Notes under the pieces: model-generated | The model's input: the letters and a program-made list of their open reading frames with translations, nothing else | Database searches by the model: none | Told to the model about the DNA's origin: nothing | Source of the DNA: Phallusia mammillata | Lineage: Eukaryota; Chordata; Ascidiacea; Phlebobranchia; Ascidiidae | Direction: 5' to 3' | DNA length: 64,000 nucleotides | Assembly: GCA_003260075.1 (NCBI GenBank) | Contig: QLIY01000140.1 | Location: 159,492-223,491, forward strand | Part shown: piece after piece, positions 14,601 through 26,105 of the stretch | Numbering within the stretch: the first letter of the stretch is position 1 | How the letters are laid out: every line of letters begins with the position of its first letter | Made by a program: the position numbers and the translations under genes

Positions 14601-15318
14601 TGCCCCCAAAAAAGCTTAAGAAAAACTTTGTAAAACAATTCATTCTTATAATACACCGGACATGTTTTAGAAGTTAAACCTGTTTTACTTGCTTGAGAAG
14701 TTGCTGTTGGCCTGAAACTTAAGGCAGGCATACAGTGTCAAATTCAAGAAAGTATTTAGAAACTCCAGTAAAGGCCTCAATATATTTTCAGAATGGTAAA
14801 AAACAAATCTTTTTCGCAAAGGTAAACGCCCCCACCTAGTGGTACATGTATCCTAGCTTGAAAACCAAATTAAACATTTCTTTTTTGTTGTTTTAGTGTC
14901 GGACAGCTGCGCTTGATGAAATGTTTGAAGGCAGCATTCAAAAGTGTATGACCAAATATCAACGTGCCCTTGTATTGTTTGAAGTTATTTCGTTGTGTGC
15001 CACTGAAAACTTGGACAAACAAAGACTTGCCAAATGTAAGTAAAGCAAGGTTTAACTCCCATACTTTTCTAATTGCATTCTTAGTTGAAGTTTGCCCATT
15101 CCCGTGAGCTAGTAAGACCATCCAGGTGCTGACATAATGTTACGATATTAGGTACTTAGAGAACAGGCTATACTTAAAAGAATGTAAATGTGGGGCCAAT
15201 TTTAATAGTTTCTCTTTTAGTATTTTATAATAGAAACAGCAATTTAGATAATATTGTTTCTTTGCTTTCAGACAAATCAAACATTGAGCATAGGCTTCGA
15301 CATTTGGAGCGCATCTGA
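2601..15318 (+). CDS. ULK1: ULK1/ULK2 (Atg1) autophagy-initiating Ser/Thr kinase, 23 coding exons
   Basis: Exons: 2601-2696, 3128-3220, 3567-3608, 3964-3996, 4502-4538, 4790-4960, 5327-5400, 5972-6073, 6249-6307, 8440-8576, 8833-8933, 9004-9118, 10040-10383, 10573-10804, 11351-11498, 11614-11715, 12249-12448, 12532-12644, 13318-13544, 14131-14249, 14360-14499, 14897-15035, 15272-15318. They sum to 2871 nt, giving 956 aa (vertebrate ULK1/2 are about 1040-1050). The N-terminal kinase shows the glycine loop [13 protein letters not shown] Lys41, HRDLKPQN with Asp133, DFG Asp159 and activation-loop Thr174 before CGSPMYMAPE, all ULK-like. A Ser/Pro-rich middle follows, then a helical C-terminal region (about 734-956) like the ATG13/FIP200-binding EAT domain. 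By family it phosphorylates ATG13, Beclin and other autophagy factors at phagophore sites. Exon 6 and exon 9 have broken extra copies (4605-4713, 6406-6440) beside poly-C junctions. ULK1 and ULK2 are not separable here. Confidence 0.95.
3678..3957. repeat. Intronic duplication across a C10 junction
   Basis: About 135 bp of ULK intron 3 occurs twice, at about 3678-3812 and 3823-3957, separated by C10 at 3813-3822. The copies differ by a few substitutions or indels, as two alleles would. Confidence 0.85.
4605..4832. repeat. Duplication carrying a partial ULK exon 6, C11 junction
   Basis: 4605-4713 and 4725-4832 are near-identical, including the acceptor and the first part of ULK exon 6. The upstream copy breaks after 'tttttgcgg' into a C11 run, so only the downstream copy (exon 4790-4960) can encode the kinase. 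Confidence 0.85.
6279..6520. repeat. Duplication carrying the end of ULK exon 9, C11 junction
   Basis: The 3' half of exon 9 and following intron (6279-6390) recur at 6406-6520 after C11 (6395-6405). The second copy has the donor but no acceptor, so it is not a usable exon. Confidence 0.8.
6908..8148. mobile_element. hAT-type non-autonomous element with TIR cagggctgccaa, hosting a second element
   Basis: The ends are inverted (cagggctgccaa at the left, ttggcagccctg at the right) and flanked by a perfect 8-bp duplication ggtgttac (6900-6907 and 8149-8156). Internal sequence repeats 'aaacccaaga' motifs and encodes nothing recognisable. It lies in ULK intron 9. Eight-bp target duplications and CAG...CTG ends are the hAT hallmark; the family assignment is inference. 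Confidence 0.85.
7215..7797. mobile_element. hAT-type element nested inside the 6908-8148 element
   Basis: The left end is cagtggtcttcaacc and the right end gcagaccactg. Perfect 8-bp duplication gtctacag at 7207-7214 and 7798-7805. It inserted after the host element, so it is the younger insertion. No transposase frame. Confidence 0.85.
11839..12017. mobile_element. hAT-type MITE, family with TIR cagtggtgggattca
   Basis: About 180 bp with inverted ends cagtggtgggattca and tgaatcccaccactg. The flanks accaaacc and actatgcc match at 5 of 8 positions, suggesting an old insertion. It lies in ULK intron 16. The same family recurs at 16534, 26542, 60761 and 62621. Confidence 0.8.
12735..13330. repeat. 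Intronic duplication across a G10 junction
   Basis: The sequence from 'tatgtatgtcatgacaactt' to the acceptor of ULK exon 19 is present twice, split by G10 at 12993-13002. The copies differ by substitutions and by one insertion of about 60 bp. The upstream copy includes the acceptor and the first few exon bases, then breaks into the G run. Confidence 0.8.
13680..14096. repeat. Intronic duplication joined by a single N
   Basis: 13680-13888 is repeated at 13890-14096 with very few differences, and the base between is an N (13889). This is the same arrangement as the G/C-run junctions but with an explicit unknown base, which supports an assembly origin for all of them. Confidence 0.85.
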
Positions 15319-16533
15319 ACATGTTCACTGAGAGTTTTGTGCTTACAGTAACAGTGATACACATGTTTATGTGTACTGCAACAAAATGTGTACCGTTATC
15401 AATCATATTCACACAGAAAATGTAAATCCTGTGTCCAAGCTGTGCTGTAAGGCTGGCATTGTTTTCGTTTTTATATTTTTCTTTTTGTGGTGTCACATAT
15501 CTGCTTTTAGTTTTCTACTCAGATGAATATTTTTAAATCAAAAATATTACAAAAAATAAACTATTACAAAGAATTGGCATTTAAAAATGCATATTGGTTT
15601 TAAAAAAACAATGTTCCTATAGCCCATTTACAATTCGTTGCTTTTTTGTGTGTTTTCTGTTGCTTGGTGATTGCTGTGTCAAAATTATTGGAAAGATAAG
15701 AAATGCAGTACAAAGGAAACAAAATTAAAGAGTGCAAATTTGATCCTAAATTCAATGTATCAGAAAATTTCAGTGTAAAGCACTAGCACTAAATGTTATG
15801 TTCCTGTTTGTAAACTTGTACAATTTTGTGTCCCTGTCTTTACCATATGATGTGTTGCAAAAAAACCTCACTGGTGTGCTCTTCGTTTATGTATTTTCTT
15901 TGATTTTATCGCCACTACTATTTTACTATTGACCTTTAAATGCCTAATACGTGGCCTTGCCCTCTTTACCTTATGACTTATGATATGGCGCTTCAGATTT
16001 TAAACAATGGTAACACCGAAATTTTTATTTTGTGTCAACCAAATTAATGAACCAATTACTTAGCTGAGAAGTTGCTATTCCAAAACTTGTTTCTGACATT
16101 ATAAATAAGTTCTCATGCTTATATCTTGCTCCTGTGGTCTTGCCTGTGCTTAATGCCGTTATTGTGTTGACCTGTGGTGTTTGTTCCAGTTGTCGGTTGA
16201 TAATCTTTAAACTACTTGCCCCACCAGGTTTCAGTCTATGTGTTTGCCCCAAGGTGTGGTTTAATTACAACAAATAATTAATTACTTTTTCCCAGTTTTA
16301 GGATGGCATTGGTCTTGTTGACTTTAGTTTCTTCTTCACAATGATCACTGTTGTATAGTTTGTTCATTTTTGAAAATACAAAAACTTTAGTACAAAATTG
16401 CTGTTGTGTTTGTTGTAGTCGAAACGGCCAAAAATGTGTCACCGTCATTTTCGTCAGTGCACTGCCTGAATGTATATCTCTTGAGTAAGTCTGGCAGAAA
16501 GATGCCCACATTACTAGTCTGTTAGATTATAAT

Positions 16534-16699
16534 CAGTGGTGGGATTCAGCCGGCTCGCACCGGTTCTATAGAACCGTCTCACGAAATTTTATGAGATCAG
16601 TGAACCGGTTGGCATTACTGGACTTTTGTGACAGAACCGGCTAAAAAATATGTCTTTTGTGATAGAACCGGCAGACAAAAAATTTGAATGCCACCGCTG
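16534..16699. mobile_element. hAT-type MITE, family with TIR cagtggtgggattca
   Basis: The inner sequence (accggttctatagaaccg, atgagatcag) matches the 11839 copy. Flanks attataat and attataaa match at 7 of 8 positions. The right end is slightly decayed (ccaccgctg). Confidence 0.82.
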
Positions 16700-16739
16700 A
16701 TTATAAACATTTTCTCTGTTCAATTTTTTTACATGGTTA

Positions 16740-16885
16740 AGCTGGTGAATGTTGATCTAGTTCCACTAGTAAAGGAGCAAGAGTGCTTATTGCTCAGGCA
16801 CACATAAATGGTCAAGGCGAGATCAGAACCCATAAACTTGTGAACACAAGGATAATGCCCTAACCATTAAGCCATCTTGGACGAC
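16740..16885 (-). mobile_element. tRNA-derived SINE
   Basis: Read on the minus strand it shows a tRNA-like A box (TGGCTTAATGGTTAGGG, complement of 16858-16874) and B box (GGGTTCTGATCTC, complement of 16819-16831) at Pol III promoter spacing. It is followed by a tail shared with the 30095-30260 copy. It is not a working tRNA: there is no foldable acceptor stem. Confidence 0.7.
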
Positions 16886-17931
16886 TTATCTATGCCATTC
16901 AAAACAAATCAGGTTAGCTGTATTATTTACTAGGTGTAAATATAAACTATTTTCCATCCTGGGCCAAGGAAAAAGGGATATACTGTCATGCAATTCATAT
17001 TATATTAGGATACTGGACCCACTATTGTGGAAAGTAAACCATGCAAAAAAGTTTTTGTATGCCTTGGTTACAAAAGTGGCTATTGATCACCAAAAGTTAA
17101 TTAAACCACCTAATGACAGTGGTGGACACGCTAGGATCAAAAATATGTCAAAGCCCTTTTGACCATTATGTCAAATCAATACCTGGACAAAATAAGATAA
17201 TGCCTATGATTTAGTTAATGTGAGAAGTTGCAGAAACTTGTTTAGAATGAAGTTTAAAATGAAAGGCCTTAAAAAGTAAGACATTTGTGTCACTAAATTA
17301 ACCTTTGTAAGTCCAACAAAAATGTTCTCCAACTGTTTATGTGTCCGGGCAGAAGTAAGTGTTCAAGAAGGGCCACTAGGTATATCATTTATTGTTCACA
17401 CTGTTAGATCATAGTTTACCAAAACCAAATAGTATTCTGTGCACAGAAAATGTACAGACAGTGTACTGCCTACACAACTTCTTATTGTAGTTCAGGACTC
17501 CTTTCATAAATGTATCAAGTTTGTGGACCCCACATGCAATTAGCCCCATTTAAAAGCTGGACAATCCTTTGAAGTTTTTACATTATAAAGGATCATTAAA
17601 ACCATCTTGAACCACAAGGTTGGGGACCACAGGCTTAGTGGTTGATAAATGCACATTTTTTTAGGAAATCCAATTGGGTTACTTGCAATGGCTAAATTTT
17701 AAAAAGCGTAACCTTTTCCACACAACAATGGCCATTGGCAAGTCAGCTTTTTTATTAATTGGACATCACAAACAACACACACAGAGTCACACGCGGCTGG
17801 AAAAAAACGCAAGCTATAATACAGAGTACCAAAAAAATAAATAGTGGGTGATGGGATCGTGCAAGCACTAGCAGCAAAATGCACAGAATCGACAATTAAA
17901 GCTGATACATTGGAACACTTTCTAGCGTTTA

Positions 17932-18303
17932 AGGCATAAAAGCAAAATGCCAAGCATTTAAAGTACAAGGTCATAGTAAAGTTTGATTGAAATTTCATGA
18001 GTACTACTAAAATAATAATGTTGTATTAGGATTCTGTAGCCTATTTGAAAATCTGTAACGTTCATATTTGAAGTTCTTAACCTCCAAAATTAATAGTTTC
18101 ATTTAACATTGGGGGGGGGGTTAAGGCATAAAAGCAAAATGCCAAACATTTGAAGTACAAGGTCATAGTTAAGGTTTGATTGAAATTTCATGAGTACTAC
18201 TAAAATAATAATGTTGTATTAAGATTCTGTAGCGTATTTGAAAATCTGTAACGTACATATTTGAAGTTCTTAACCTCCAAAATTAATAGTTTCATTTAAC
18301 ATT
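17932..18303. repeat. Duplication across a G10 junction
   Basis: About 180 bp (17932-18110) is repeated at 18121-18303 with a few substitutions, separated by G10 (18111-18120). Confidence 0.85.
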
Positions 18304-19003
18304 CAAACACAACTATTAACCATTCAAAGAACTGCTGACATCCCCTACATATTGTACAATAGAGGTGAAGAATTTTAAACATTCATTAGAATTTGCAACC
18401 ACCGGTCTTAATCTGTTATAATAGAAAAATACCTAGAAATTTATGGAAACCAAATCATACTACAACTTTGACAAAAAACATCAATACTAATTTTACCAAA
18501 CTACTACTCAACAATTATTAGAATATGCCAAAGAACATTCAAAACATTTAACATGCATTAGTTTTGTCACCAGAACTAAGAAAAGTATTAAACATTCTGA
18601 AAAGAAGTATTATACATTCTGATGCTGTATATGGCTGCAAAGAAAATGCTACACTACAAAAAAACATGGCAACAAGCAAGCACAAATTATCAATAGGCAA
18701 ATTGAGTTTATAGTGTGTGAATGCTGCTTTGAATGCGGATTGGATTTATGCAACTAAATCAGCTGCTCAAAAAACAACCCAAATGTTGGGCAATGCCGCT
18801 TATGTACAGATTTATTTCATCGTGTTGAGAGTATTGTACACCTCAAAGTCAGACAAAGACAGAATTTTAAACATCATCAATAAGGTTTAAAAAATTTTCT
18901 TAAGTGTTATAACTACAAGGTATACAAGATAAATGGTTTTTTAGTACTTGTTTTCAGATTCCATTGCAAAGAACCGATTTATTTTTTACTATAACTTGTG
19001 GAA

Positions 19004-19548
19004 CAGGGATGCACAACACGGAATCCATGGGCCAAATTTGGCCTTCCATTGATCAAAAATGGCATATGCAACGTGTGTTTAGTAACTATAACATGCTAAA
19101 AATTTATGGCCTTTTATGAAATGCATCTATTCTTCTTGAACACGGATATATCAATTAGTTACTTAAAATATTACAAGCAATTAGTTGAACATGGTGCAGG
19201 ACTAGACCAGTGGTTCTCAACCTTTTATAGATCGTGCCCCCTTCAATTATCCTTGACAACCAGTGGCCCCCCTTAAGACATAACCCTCAGGTCCTGTGCC
19301 AACTGACAACGTTAGATATATTAAGACATAGGCCCTGTGCACCTTAACACGGACAGCACCTATGTTAAACGATATTATATGGCCATGAAATTAGGTGAAA
19401 TGCCGAATCACTAAAATAGGTTAGGCTTAAAATCTCTTGGTGAGTGTTTCTAGTGACCCTGGGGAGCTGAGGGCCCGGCCTTGAACCACTGGACTAGACT
19501 ATACAATAAATTTTGGCCCGGCGATGTTATTTGAGTTGTGCACCCCTG
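19004..19548. mobile_element. hAT-like element with ends cagggatgcacaac / gttgtgcacccctg
   Basis: Inverted ends are clear but the flanking 8-mers (ttgtggaa, ctgtaagg) barely match, so the insertion is old or the boundary uncertain. A second element (19208-19491) sits inside it. Confidence 0.65.
19208..19491. mobile_element. hAT-type element, TIR cagtggttctcaac, nested
   Basis: Ends cagtggttctcaac and ttgaaccactg. Perfect 8-bp duplication gactagac (19200-19207 and 19492-19499). No coding potential. The TIR is shared with the 21019 and 32456 elements. Confidence 0.85.
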
Positions 19549-20075
19549 CTGTAAGGGTAAACCAATAATGGTTTTGACATAACAGTCACAATTATAAAAG
19601 TAATTTACATTTAGATAGAGTTTCTAAGGAGTTGGATTGTGAAACCAGACAATTTCCCTGAACTTTTACCTGGCTAGCGTACAGTGTGTGGAGTATAGCA
19701 ACAAGCACAGTGCTATGTTGGTGTCAGAATCATGGGTGTGAACTGTTTACAGACCCAGCGATCAAGCATTTGTGCATAGGAGCTAATGAAGCCTAATTTA
19801 CAGCCAGTTTTGAACTTCAGTGACTGCTATTTCTACATGCAAAGAACGTGGCATAGAAAATTTGTCAGCAAACAAGGTCTTTGTGAGTGAAACTTTATAC
19901 AAAACTGAAAATGGTTGGTGGTGGCCAGCAAAAAATTGCACCACAAAATTTCTGACTAGGAAATGTAAGGTTTTTAAAAATTATCTAGAACTCTCCAACA
20001 TGACTGTCTCATTCAGTAAAGGACCAAAATTTTTAACTATCGTTTTCTATTAAAAAATGAAAGGTTTTTTAACAC

Positions 20076-20287
20076 ATCAAACTGGCATGACCGTGTCAAT
20101 CCATTTAGTGAAGTTTTGTTTTTGAACATACACAACTACATATTACACATGTAAACCTAAAGTTTTTGAAATCAATATTGGGGGGGGGGATTTAAACTGG
20201 CATGACCGTGTCAATCCATTTAGTAAAGTCTTGTTTTTGAACAACTACATATTACACATGTAAACCTAAAGTTTTTGAAATCAATAT
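20076..20287. repeat. Duplication across a G10 junction
   Basis: About 100 bp around 'aactggcatgaccgtgtcaa' appears on both sides of G10 (20180-20189), with small differences. Confidence 0.8.
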
Positions 20288-20497
20288 TCAACATCGGTTC
20301 AACAATGATGCCAAAAAATGTAGGCACTTGAAAAACATTCGTTCTCCAACCAAATTGATCACAGTAACATCTCTACTGACACCAAGTGTTGAAAGTACAC
20401 CAAACACTGTGAACTGAATGACAATCATACGTTGTTGTGAACTCCAAATACGTATTTCTGTGCAAAGCCTGTGTTGCATAGAAGGCCAACTGATATC

Positions 20498-23400
20498 TTA
20501 CTCACAGGCATAAGGGGCTGGCTCCACCCAAGTAGCCAGACCTTGCGTTGCCATTTCTTGATTTATGAGCATCACCTAAACAAAATGGTAGAATGCCATG
20601 AAGGATATCAACACATTTTGCCTTGATAAAATGTTTTTTTAATTGGTTTTTAAATCCTGGTAACTTGTTTCTGGGAATCATTCCCTGTTCTAAATCAGTT
20701 GACAATCACTATTTGCTTTTTCTAATTTTAATCCCTTTTATTGGCCTTTGCACACACTGAAGACGCTTTTTTAGTGAAACATACTGTTTTTTTATCAGAT
20801 TATCAACCGATTTTAACCTGGAAATAAACTGGTCCCAACTTGTAATAAAAACTTAGTACTTAAGTAACTTAAAATTACAGAAACTAGTTTTTGAAGCAAT
20901 AGTAAAACATGCGGAAAGCACTGCAGTTAACTCAAAACCTGAGTATTAAAACTTTTTACAGCAAACACTTTTGCACAGCTAAACCTGCTGCACTAGTTTT
21001 ATGAAAAACAGTTATGAGCAGTGGTTCTCAAACTTTTTTATTGTCGGGGCCAAATGGTATTTTTTAAGTGTGTAGGGAGCCGCAAAAAAACGAAACCTTG
21101 AGAAAATCACTAAAGATTATTACTTTGAAAGCTAAGATAGCAATGTTTGGTGGTTTTCTGAGGGCTGGTGCGAGCCGCAAAGTAAGTAGTTGGGAGCCGC
21201 ATGCAGCCCCGAGTTTGAGAACCACTGGATAAGAGACTGATTACCATTTGTATTACATGAAAACACAACATAAGAATTTTCACGGCTTCAAAAACGACAG
21301 CAAAATAAAACACTTTTGTCCTAGGATGGTGTTTGCACAGTGATAAAAGCTCTCAAGTTTAAGCACACACAAAAGTTAGTTAGTGTTTTTTCTACCTTAT
21401 TAGGAAGGCATTTGAACAAATGTATGCGAGGATGTCCATCACTTCGATAACCAGTAACCCTAGCTTGGAAACGGCCATCTTGTAACAATTCCTGCAACTT
21501 TTTGACAGAATCTTCACAAAATTTGTTGTCTACAAATAGGGTAACTCATTAGTGGAAAATATGTGTAAAAAATCAGTTTTTGACCACAAGACAGTTTAAG
21601 CTACACAGCAAGCTTACCTTTAGGTGGAGAAATATTATCCATATAACATTCAGTTGCTTGAAACGGCAAGGTTACAAAATCAGCACTGAAAAAAATGAAT
21701 GTATGTATTAGCTAAACTGAGCAATGACATGGGGACAAAACCAAATGCATTACCGAATTTGCTTTAGTGCTTTTACAGTGACTGTAGCATAACCCCCATA
21801 ATCCATAAATCTTATAGTAACTTCCTCAGTTTCTTCAAAAAACTGCACAATCTGAGCACGATACCAAACGCCTTGCTGTTGAACGGCGCATATCAAACCA
21901 ACTAGGGGGGGGGGGGAGTAACTCATTGGTGGAAATATGTGTAAAAAATCAATTTTTGACCACAAGACAGTTTAAGCTACACAGCAAGCTTACCTTTAGG
22001 TGGAGAAATATTATCCATATAACATTCAGTTGCTTGAAACGGCAAGGTTACAAAATCAGCACTGAAAAAAATGAATGTATGTATTAGCTAAACTGAGCAA
22101 TGACATGGGGACAAAACCAAATGCATTACCGAATTTGCTTTAGTGCTTTTACAGTGACTGTAGCATAACCCCCATAATCCATAAATCTTATAGTAACTTC
22201 CTCAGTTTCTTCAAAAAACTGCACAATCTGAGCACGATACCAAACGCCTTGCTGTTGAACGGCGCATATCAAACCAACTATACAAAAAACAAAGGCATGT
22301 GTTACAACAAATAAAGGAAATTATAGGATTGCATACCTTGTGTGAAACAAAAAATCTTAAACCAGGATATAGCGACAGAAGTTAAAAATCAAGAGGTATA
22401 ATTGCAAAAGGTAGTTATACAGGAAAATGTTGTAACTTATTGTGAATATTAAACCTAGATTATTGTGTCTTGTTTGCTTGTCACTGTAAAAAACATAGTT
22501 TACAATTGATAAAACTTGTTACATGCTGTAAAACAAACATCAAGTAGTGTAGTAGATAAGCCATACTACATTCAAACAAACTGGGCCACAAGCAAACATT
22601 TATAGCCACAAAAGTGCTATGTATGATAAACTAGTGGTAAATATGGAAACAAGGGTGTTTGCAAAAAAATAGGATACCTTGAACTGGATGTGGCACATCT
22701 GGTGTGGAAGGTTCAGAGTAACACATTGACATTGCCCTTTCCAAGTTAGCCAGTGAATGAAAAGTGGGATGTGTGAACTGCTGCACGAACACACAATCTA
22801 CGTCGGCTATTGCAGACACCAGCACTTCAATGGTGACACCGTCAGGAAGGCGCAACTGGAAAACAATAAATGGCCTTTAGATGCACTTTTCCGTAGTTAA
22901 GGCACTTAACATATAATTTGAAGGTAAACAGAAAAATGATACACTTTTTATTTGTTTGCAAGCCTTGGTCTGTAACAAAACCTGTGTCATGTAACATCAA
23001 ATTAATTGATTTTAAAGGAAGTCAAGGACTGAAGCATCCTGTGATAGAGCAAAATCCCCCAACTCTTACATGCAGAATGCACGTGCAGCACAAGCAGAAA
23101 TCAGTCATGTCATGCTAACAACATATACATAGGGTAAAGGCAATAAGAGATAAAATTACACACTGATAGTAACAATAATGCTTAATGCTTTTCAGGTATA
23201 TAGATGACAAATAAAACTAAGTTACCTGTGAAATATTAGTGACTGGGTACATCATTGGGGGTGGTGTATTCAAGGGTGACATTGCTGAAGAGTTGGGTGA
23301 TGGAATTATCATATCCTTGGTGTCGAAATGATTTAGTGAAATGTCTGTAAACCTTCGCTTTATACGACTAACACAGCTCTCTATTTCAGTTTGAGTACCT

Positions 23401-25233
23401 GCAAAAATAATTGAAATCTACAACTCGCCTTCATATAGGGTGTTAACAGGAACATATCAATTGCATGGTTATTAAGAAATCCAGTAAAACACATGGAATA
23501 TGTACTAAAAAAGGAACAAACTTCTTTAAGAAACAGGTTTCTAGCTACTTACCACAAATTTGTAACACTTGTATATCATCTCTCATTGGTGCTTCATGCA
23601 CATAAACATCAGCACCAGAATCCTGTTTCAACTGTTTTATATTTCTGCCCTGTTTTCCAATTAGTAAGCCTACTCTTTCCTGCAAAGAAAATCATACATT
23701 TTTTTTAGGAATTACCTTCAGCAAAATGTGTACACAAACACATGCATATACTTACTGAAGGAAACTCCACAAACACCTCAATGCTATCATTGGTTTCCAG
23801 TGTATTGCCATCCAGGGAGTGCAATGCGTGCGGTCGCATAGACTTTTTGCTTTTTGTGCTACTCTCATCACTGGTTTCTTCCCCAGACTCACACTACAAA
23901 TCAGTCAAGAGTATTAATTATAAATCAGCACACCAGGTTATGTTTTTTCCCTAGTTTTTGCTTGGCTCTAGCAATATGTAAAAACCGAGACATAACCTTT
24001 GCATGGGCAAACATGCAAATAATGATATTTGTCAAATGCTATCAGGCAAATGCCACGGCTTGATTACTTTCATGATCTTATTAGCTAACAATGATATGCC
24101 TCAATCAAAAAAAACTTCAATCGTTCCCTGAAGGTGCAATAATTTAAGAAAATATTTTTTGACTTGCTACACAAAGACTTGCTGCTTACATTGCTGTTGG
24201 TGTGCCACCCGTTTGTGCAGACTTCCTTGCCCGTGTTCACTGTTTCAACTTTGTAGCATTCACATCCACTGTCTTCGGACCCATTTATGTCCATGCTTTC
24301 AGCAACTGCTAATACAGGCTTGCTATTATTGTTGTTGTTGGCATTGACATCTACATCTTTTTCACAGGCACTGTCATCCTCTTCCAAACATAAAGTATCA
24401 TCTGCATTTTGAGAGTTATCTTCAGAAGACAACGGGGTATCAGAGCTTGAAACTTCTAATTTTTCCTGCTCTAACTCAATGTCATTTTTCACAGTTGGTT
24501 CTATGTAGGCCTCTTTTGAGACAGTTTTATCAGTAGTGATAACATCAGATACCAAATTGGGTTCAGCAGCATTATCACCCATTTCTGGCTTGCTTATGAT
24601 ACCTTCTGCCTCACACTGTATCTCAAGACTTTCTGGAGTTTTTGAAATAGCGCCCTGGGACACTTCACAGCTGTCTTCTGGAGTGACTCTTGGACTGCTG
24701 TTTGTATTTAACAAACATTGTTCAGTCTCAGAATATTCCACAGCCACAGTTCGTTCCAGGTCTTTATCTTCATCACTTTTTAAGTCAGGACTGTCAACAA
24801 CCTTATTGTCAAATAAAGTCACAGTTTTAAAGTCTTCAACTAATTTTGCATCATTGTCTTGATTTGGTTTCACATTGTCAATAGTTTGCTCCTGTGCCAA
24901 AGTGGTTTTAGAAAACGCCGCAATATCAGAAGTTTCTAAACTGATATTTTCTTCTGGTGAACCGATTTCATCAAATTCTGTCTCTGCTTCAGACATTGCC
25001 GACAAAAGTCCTGGATTAGACACTTCCCTATGCAGGTCATCATCCAACAGCAAACTGTCATTCTCTACAGTTTCGTCCTCCGTGGCTTTGATCAAACCCT
25101 CTGATTTTTTCTTTTCTGTGCCTTTATCTTTCGATGATGATGATGATTTTTTGTAGATTAACCAACACACAAGCAATGCCACCGGAATGGTGGTTGCAGT
25201 GATTATCAGGTGTGACTGTTGCCACTGCTTCAT
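20498..25233 (-). CDS. AKAP1: AKAP1 (D-AKAP1), outer-mitochondrial-membrane PKA anchor with KH and Tudor domains
   Basis: Exons in transcript order: 25233-24190, 23893-23756, 23679-23553, 23398-23226, 22855-22678, 22277-22130, 22061-21994, 21529-21396, 20575-20498. They sum to 2088 nt, giving 695 aa. Residues 9-27 form one hydrophobic segment followed by KK and a Ser run, like the AKAP1 mitochondrial anchor. About 320 residues of acidic low-complexity linker follow. The KH domain has the GxxG loop (GKQG) near residue 402. The Tudor core (QGVWYRAQIVQFFEE, RFMDYGG) is near 560-600, preceded by an FTHPTFHSL / MCYSEPSTP block like that of vertebrate AKAP1. Family role: tethers PKA and mRNAs to mitochondria. 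I see no obvious RII-binding helix. Met 25233 is the first ATG in frame. Exons 6 and 7 have second copies at 21901-21754 and 21685-21618, a probable assembly artefact. Confidence 0.9.
21019..21228. mobile_element. hAT-type element in the last AKAP1 intron
   Basis: Ends cagtggttctcaaac and gtttgagaaccactg. Flanks gttatgag and gataagag match at 6 of 8 positions. About 210 bp, no coding capacity. Confidence 0.8.
21540..22277. repeat. AKAP1: Duplication of two AKAP1 exons across a G12 junction
   Basis: 21540-21904 and 21917-22277 are nearly identical (about 365 bp), each with the Tudor-core exon and the next small exon. G12 lies between them (21905-21916). The leftward copy of the Tudor exon ends within a few bases of its acceptor. 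A protein using both copies would repeat the same Tudor segment. Confidence 0.88.
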
Positions 25234-26105
25234 GTTGCTTTGGGAGTTGAAAGAAATTAAACACAACTCAGCACAAAACCTATCACTAACATCTTACACA
25301 AACATACTTCTTATAGCTGCATTAATCACATTGACCTTTACAAAAATACAAAACAACTTTATTTCTTGTCATAATCTTAAACAGGCTACAAGCATACTTT
25401 TTACGTTTGTACAAAACCTTAAAGTTATGGTCAATTTTCAAGTTAGCCTATTTAACAAGCAACAATTTTCACAAAAACACGTAAATGGATGCCATGACAA
25501 GAACACGAGGTCTTGTCGGCATTGGAAAATTACGTTAAACACAGGAAACAAACAAAGCGAACAACGGAAAATTTCAAACAAGCGCAATTTTTTTAGGACT
25601 GCCAAAGCGAAAAACTTTACACCACTCATTATTGGGGATGCACAAACAACACACGTGCGAAAACGCCATGAAAAAGTCGTAAAATTCGTCACGTTTACCG
25701 CAAATAGCACGGCAAGGTCATTTGTCGCACCATGTGCGTCCTGCAAAGAAAAAACGGCACGCACTAGACTGGAACCGTTGTTTGCTGTGAAAAGAAACTT
25801 TTGGATCGAACTGGCTCAAGCGTGGCTATTTAATTTATTTTTTAATTTTTTGAGGGGTAGATTTGAAAAAAAACTAAAATGGAAGCACAATGGCAGTAAT
25901 TTAGACCAAGAACACGAAAGCAGTAAAATACAAAATTTTTGCTATTAGAAATTTATAAAAAATAATCTTTGACAATAATTAGCAAAAAGTCATACAGAAA
26001 CAATGTGATGCTTGTGACCGAACAATGCAAATATTTTTTGTTCGTTGCCATGTATTTTATCAAGATATAACGTTATGAGAGGAATCTTTCTGTATAAAAA
26101 TTAAA
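25234..26105. promoter_or_regulatory. Shared upstream region of divergent AKAP1 and PSME3
   Basis: The two genes start 872 bp apart on opposite strands, so this spacer must hold both promoters. A long plus-strand open frame (25187-25948) crosses it but has no family resemblance and is probably chance. Just upstream of the AKAP1 ATG is an acceptor-like ctcccaaag. A tataaaaatt stretch sits about 13 bp before the PSME3 ATG. Confidence 0.45.

Larger units (their letters stand above)
15319..20497. other. Spacer between convergent ULK and AKAP1 genes
   Basis: It contains both 3' UTRs and no recognisable coding exon. An aataaa-type signal for ULK is near 15555. A reverse-strand aataaa at about 18811-18816 could end the AKAP1 transcript. 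Inside are a hAT MITE (16534), a tRNA-derived SINE (about 16740-16885), a nested hAT pair (19004-19548) and two G10-junction duplications (near 18115 and 20184). Confidence 0.6.

Noticed and set aside
17699-17998. 99-residue minus-strand frame in the ULK-AKAP1 spacer
   Set aside because: Part of it is repeated across a G10 seam and the composition is not protein-like; probably 3' UTR.
24875-25156. Plus-strand frames opposite AKAP1 exon 1
   Set aside because: They are antisense shadows of the acidic linker; low-complexity coding on one strand opens the other.
25234-25266. Extension of the AKAP1 frame upstream of 25233
   Set aside because: It would need a TTG start; the first ATG in frame precedes the membrane segment as expected for the family.
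25187-25948. 253-residue plus-strand open frame between AKAP1 and PSME3
   Set aside because: It overlaps the AKAP1 start on the other strand, has no recognisable family features and crosses the shared promoter; a chance frame is more likely.
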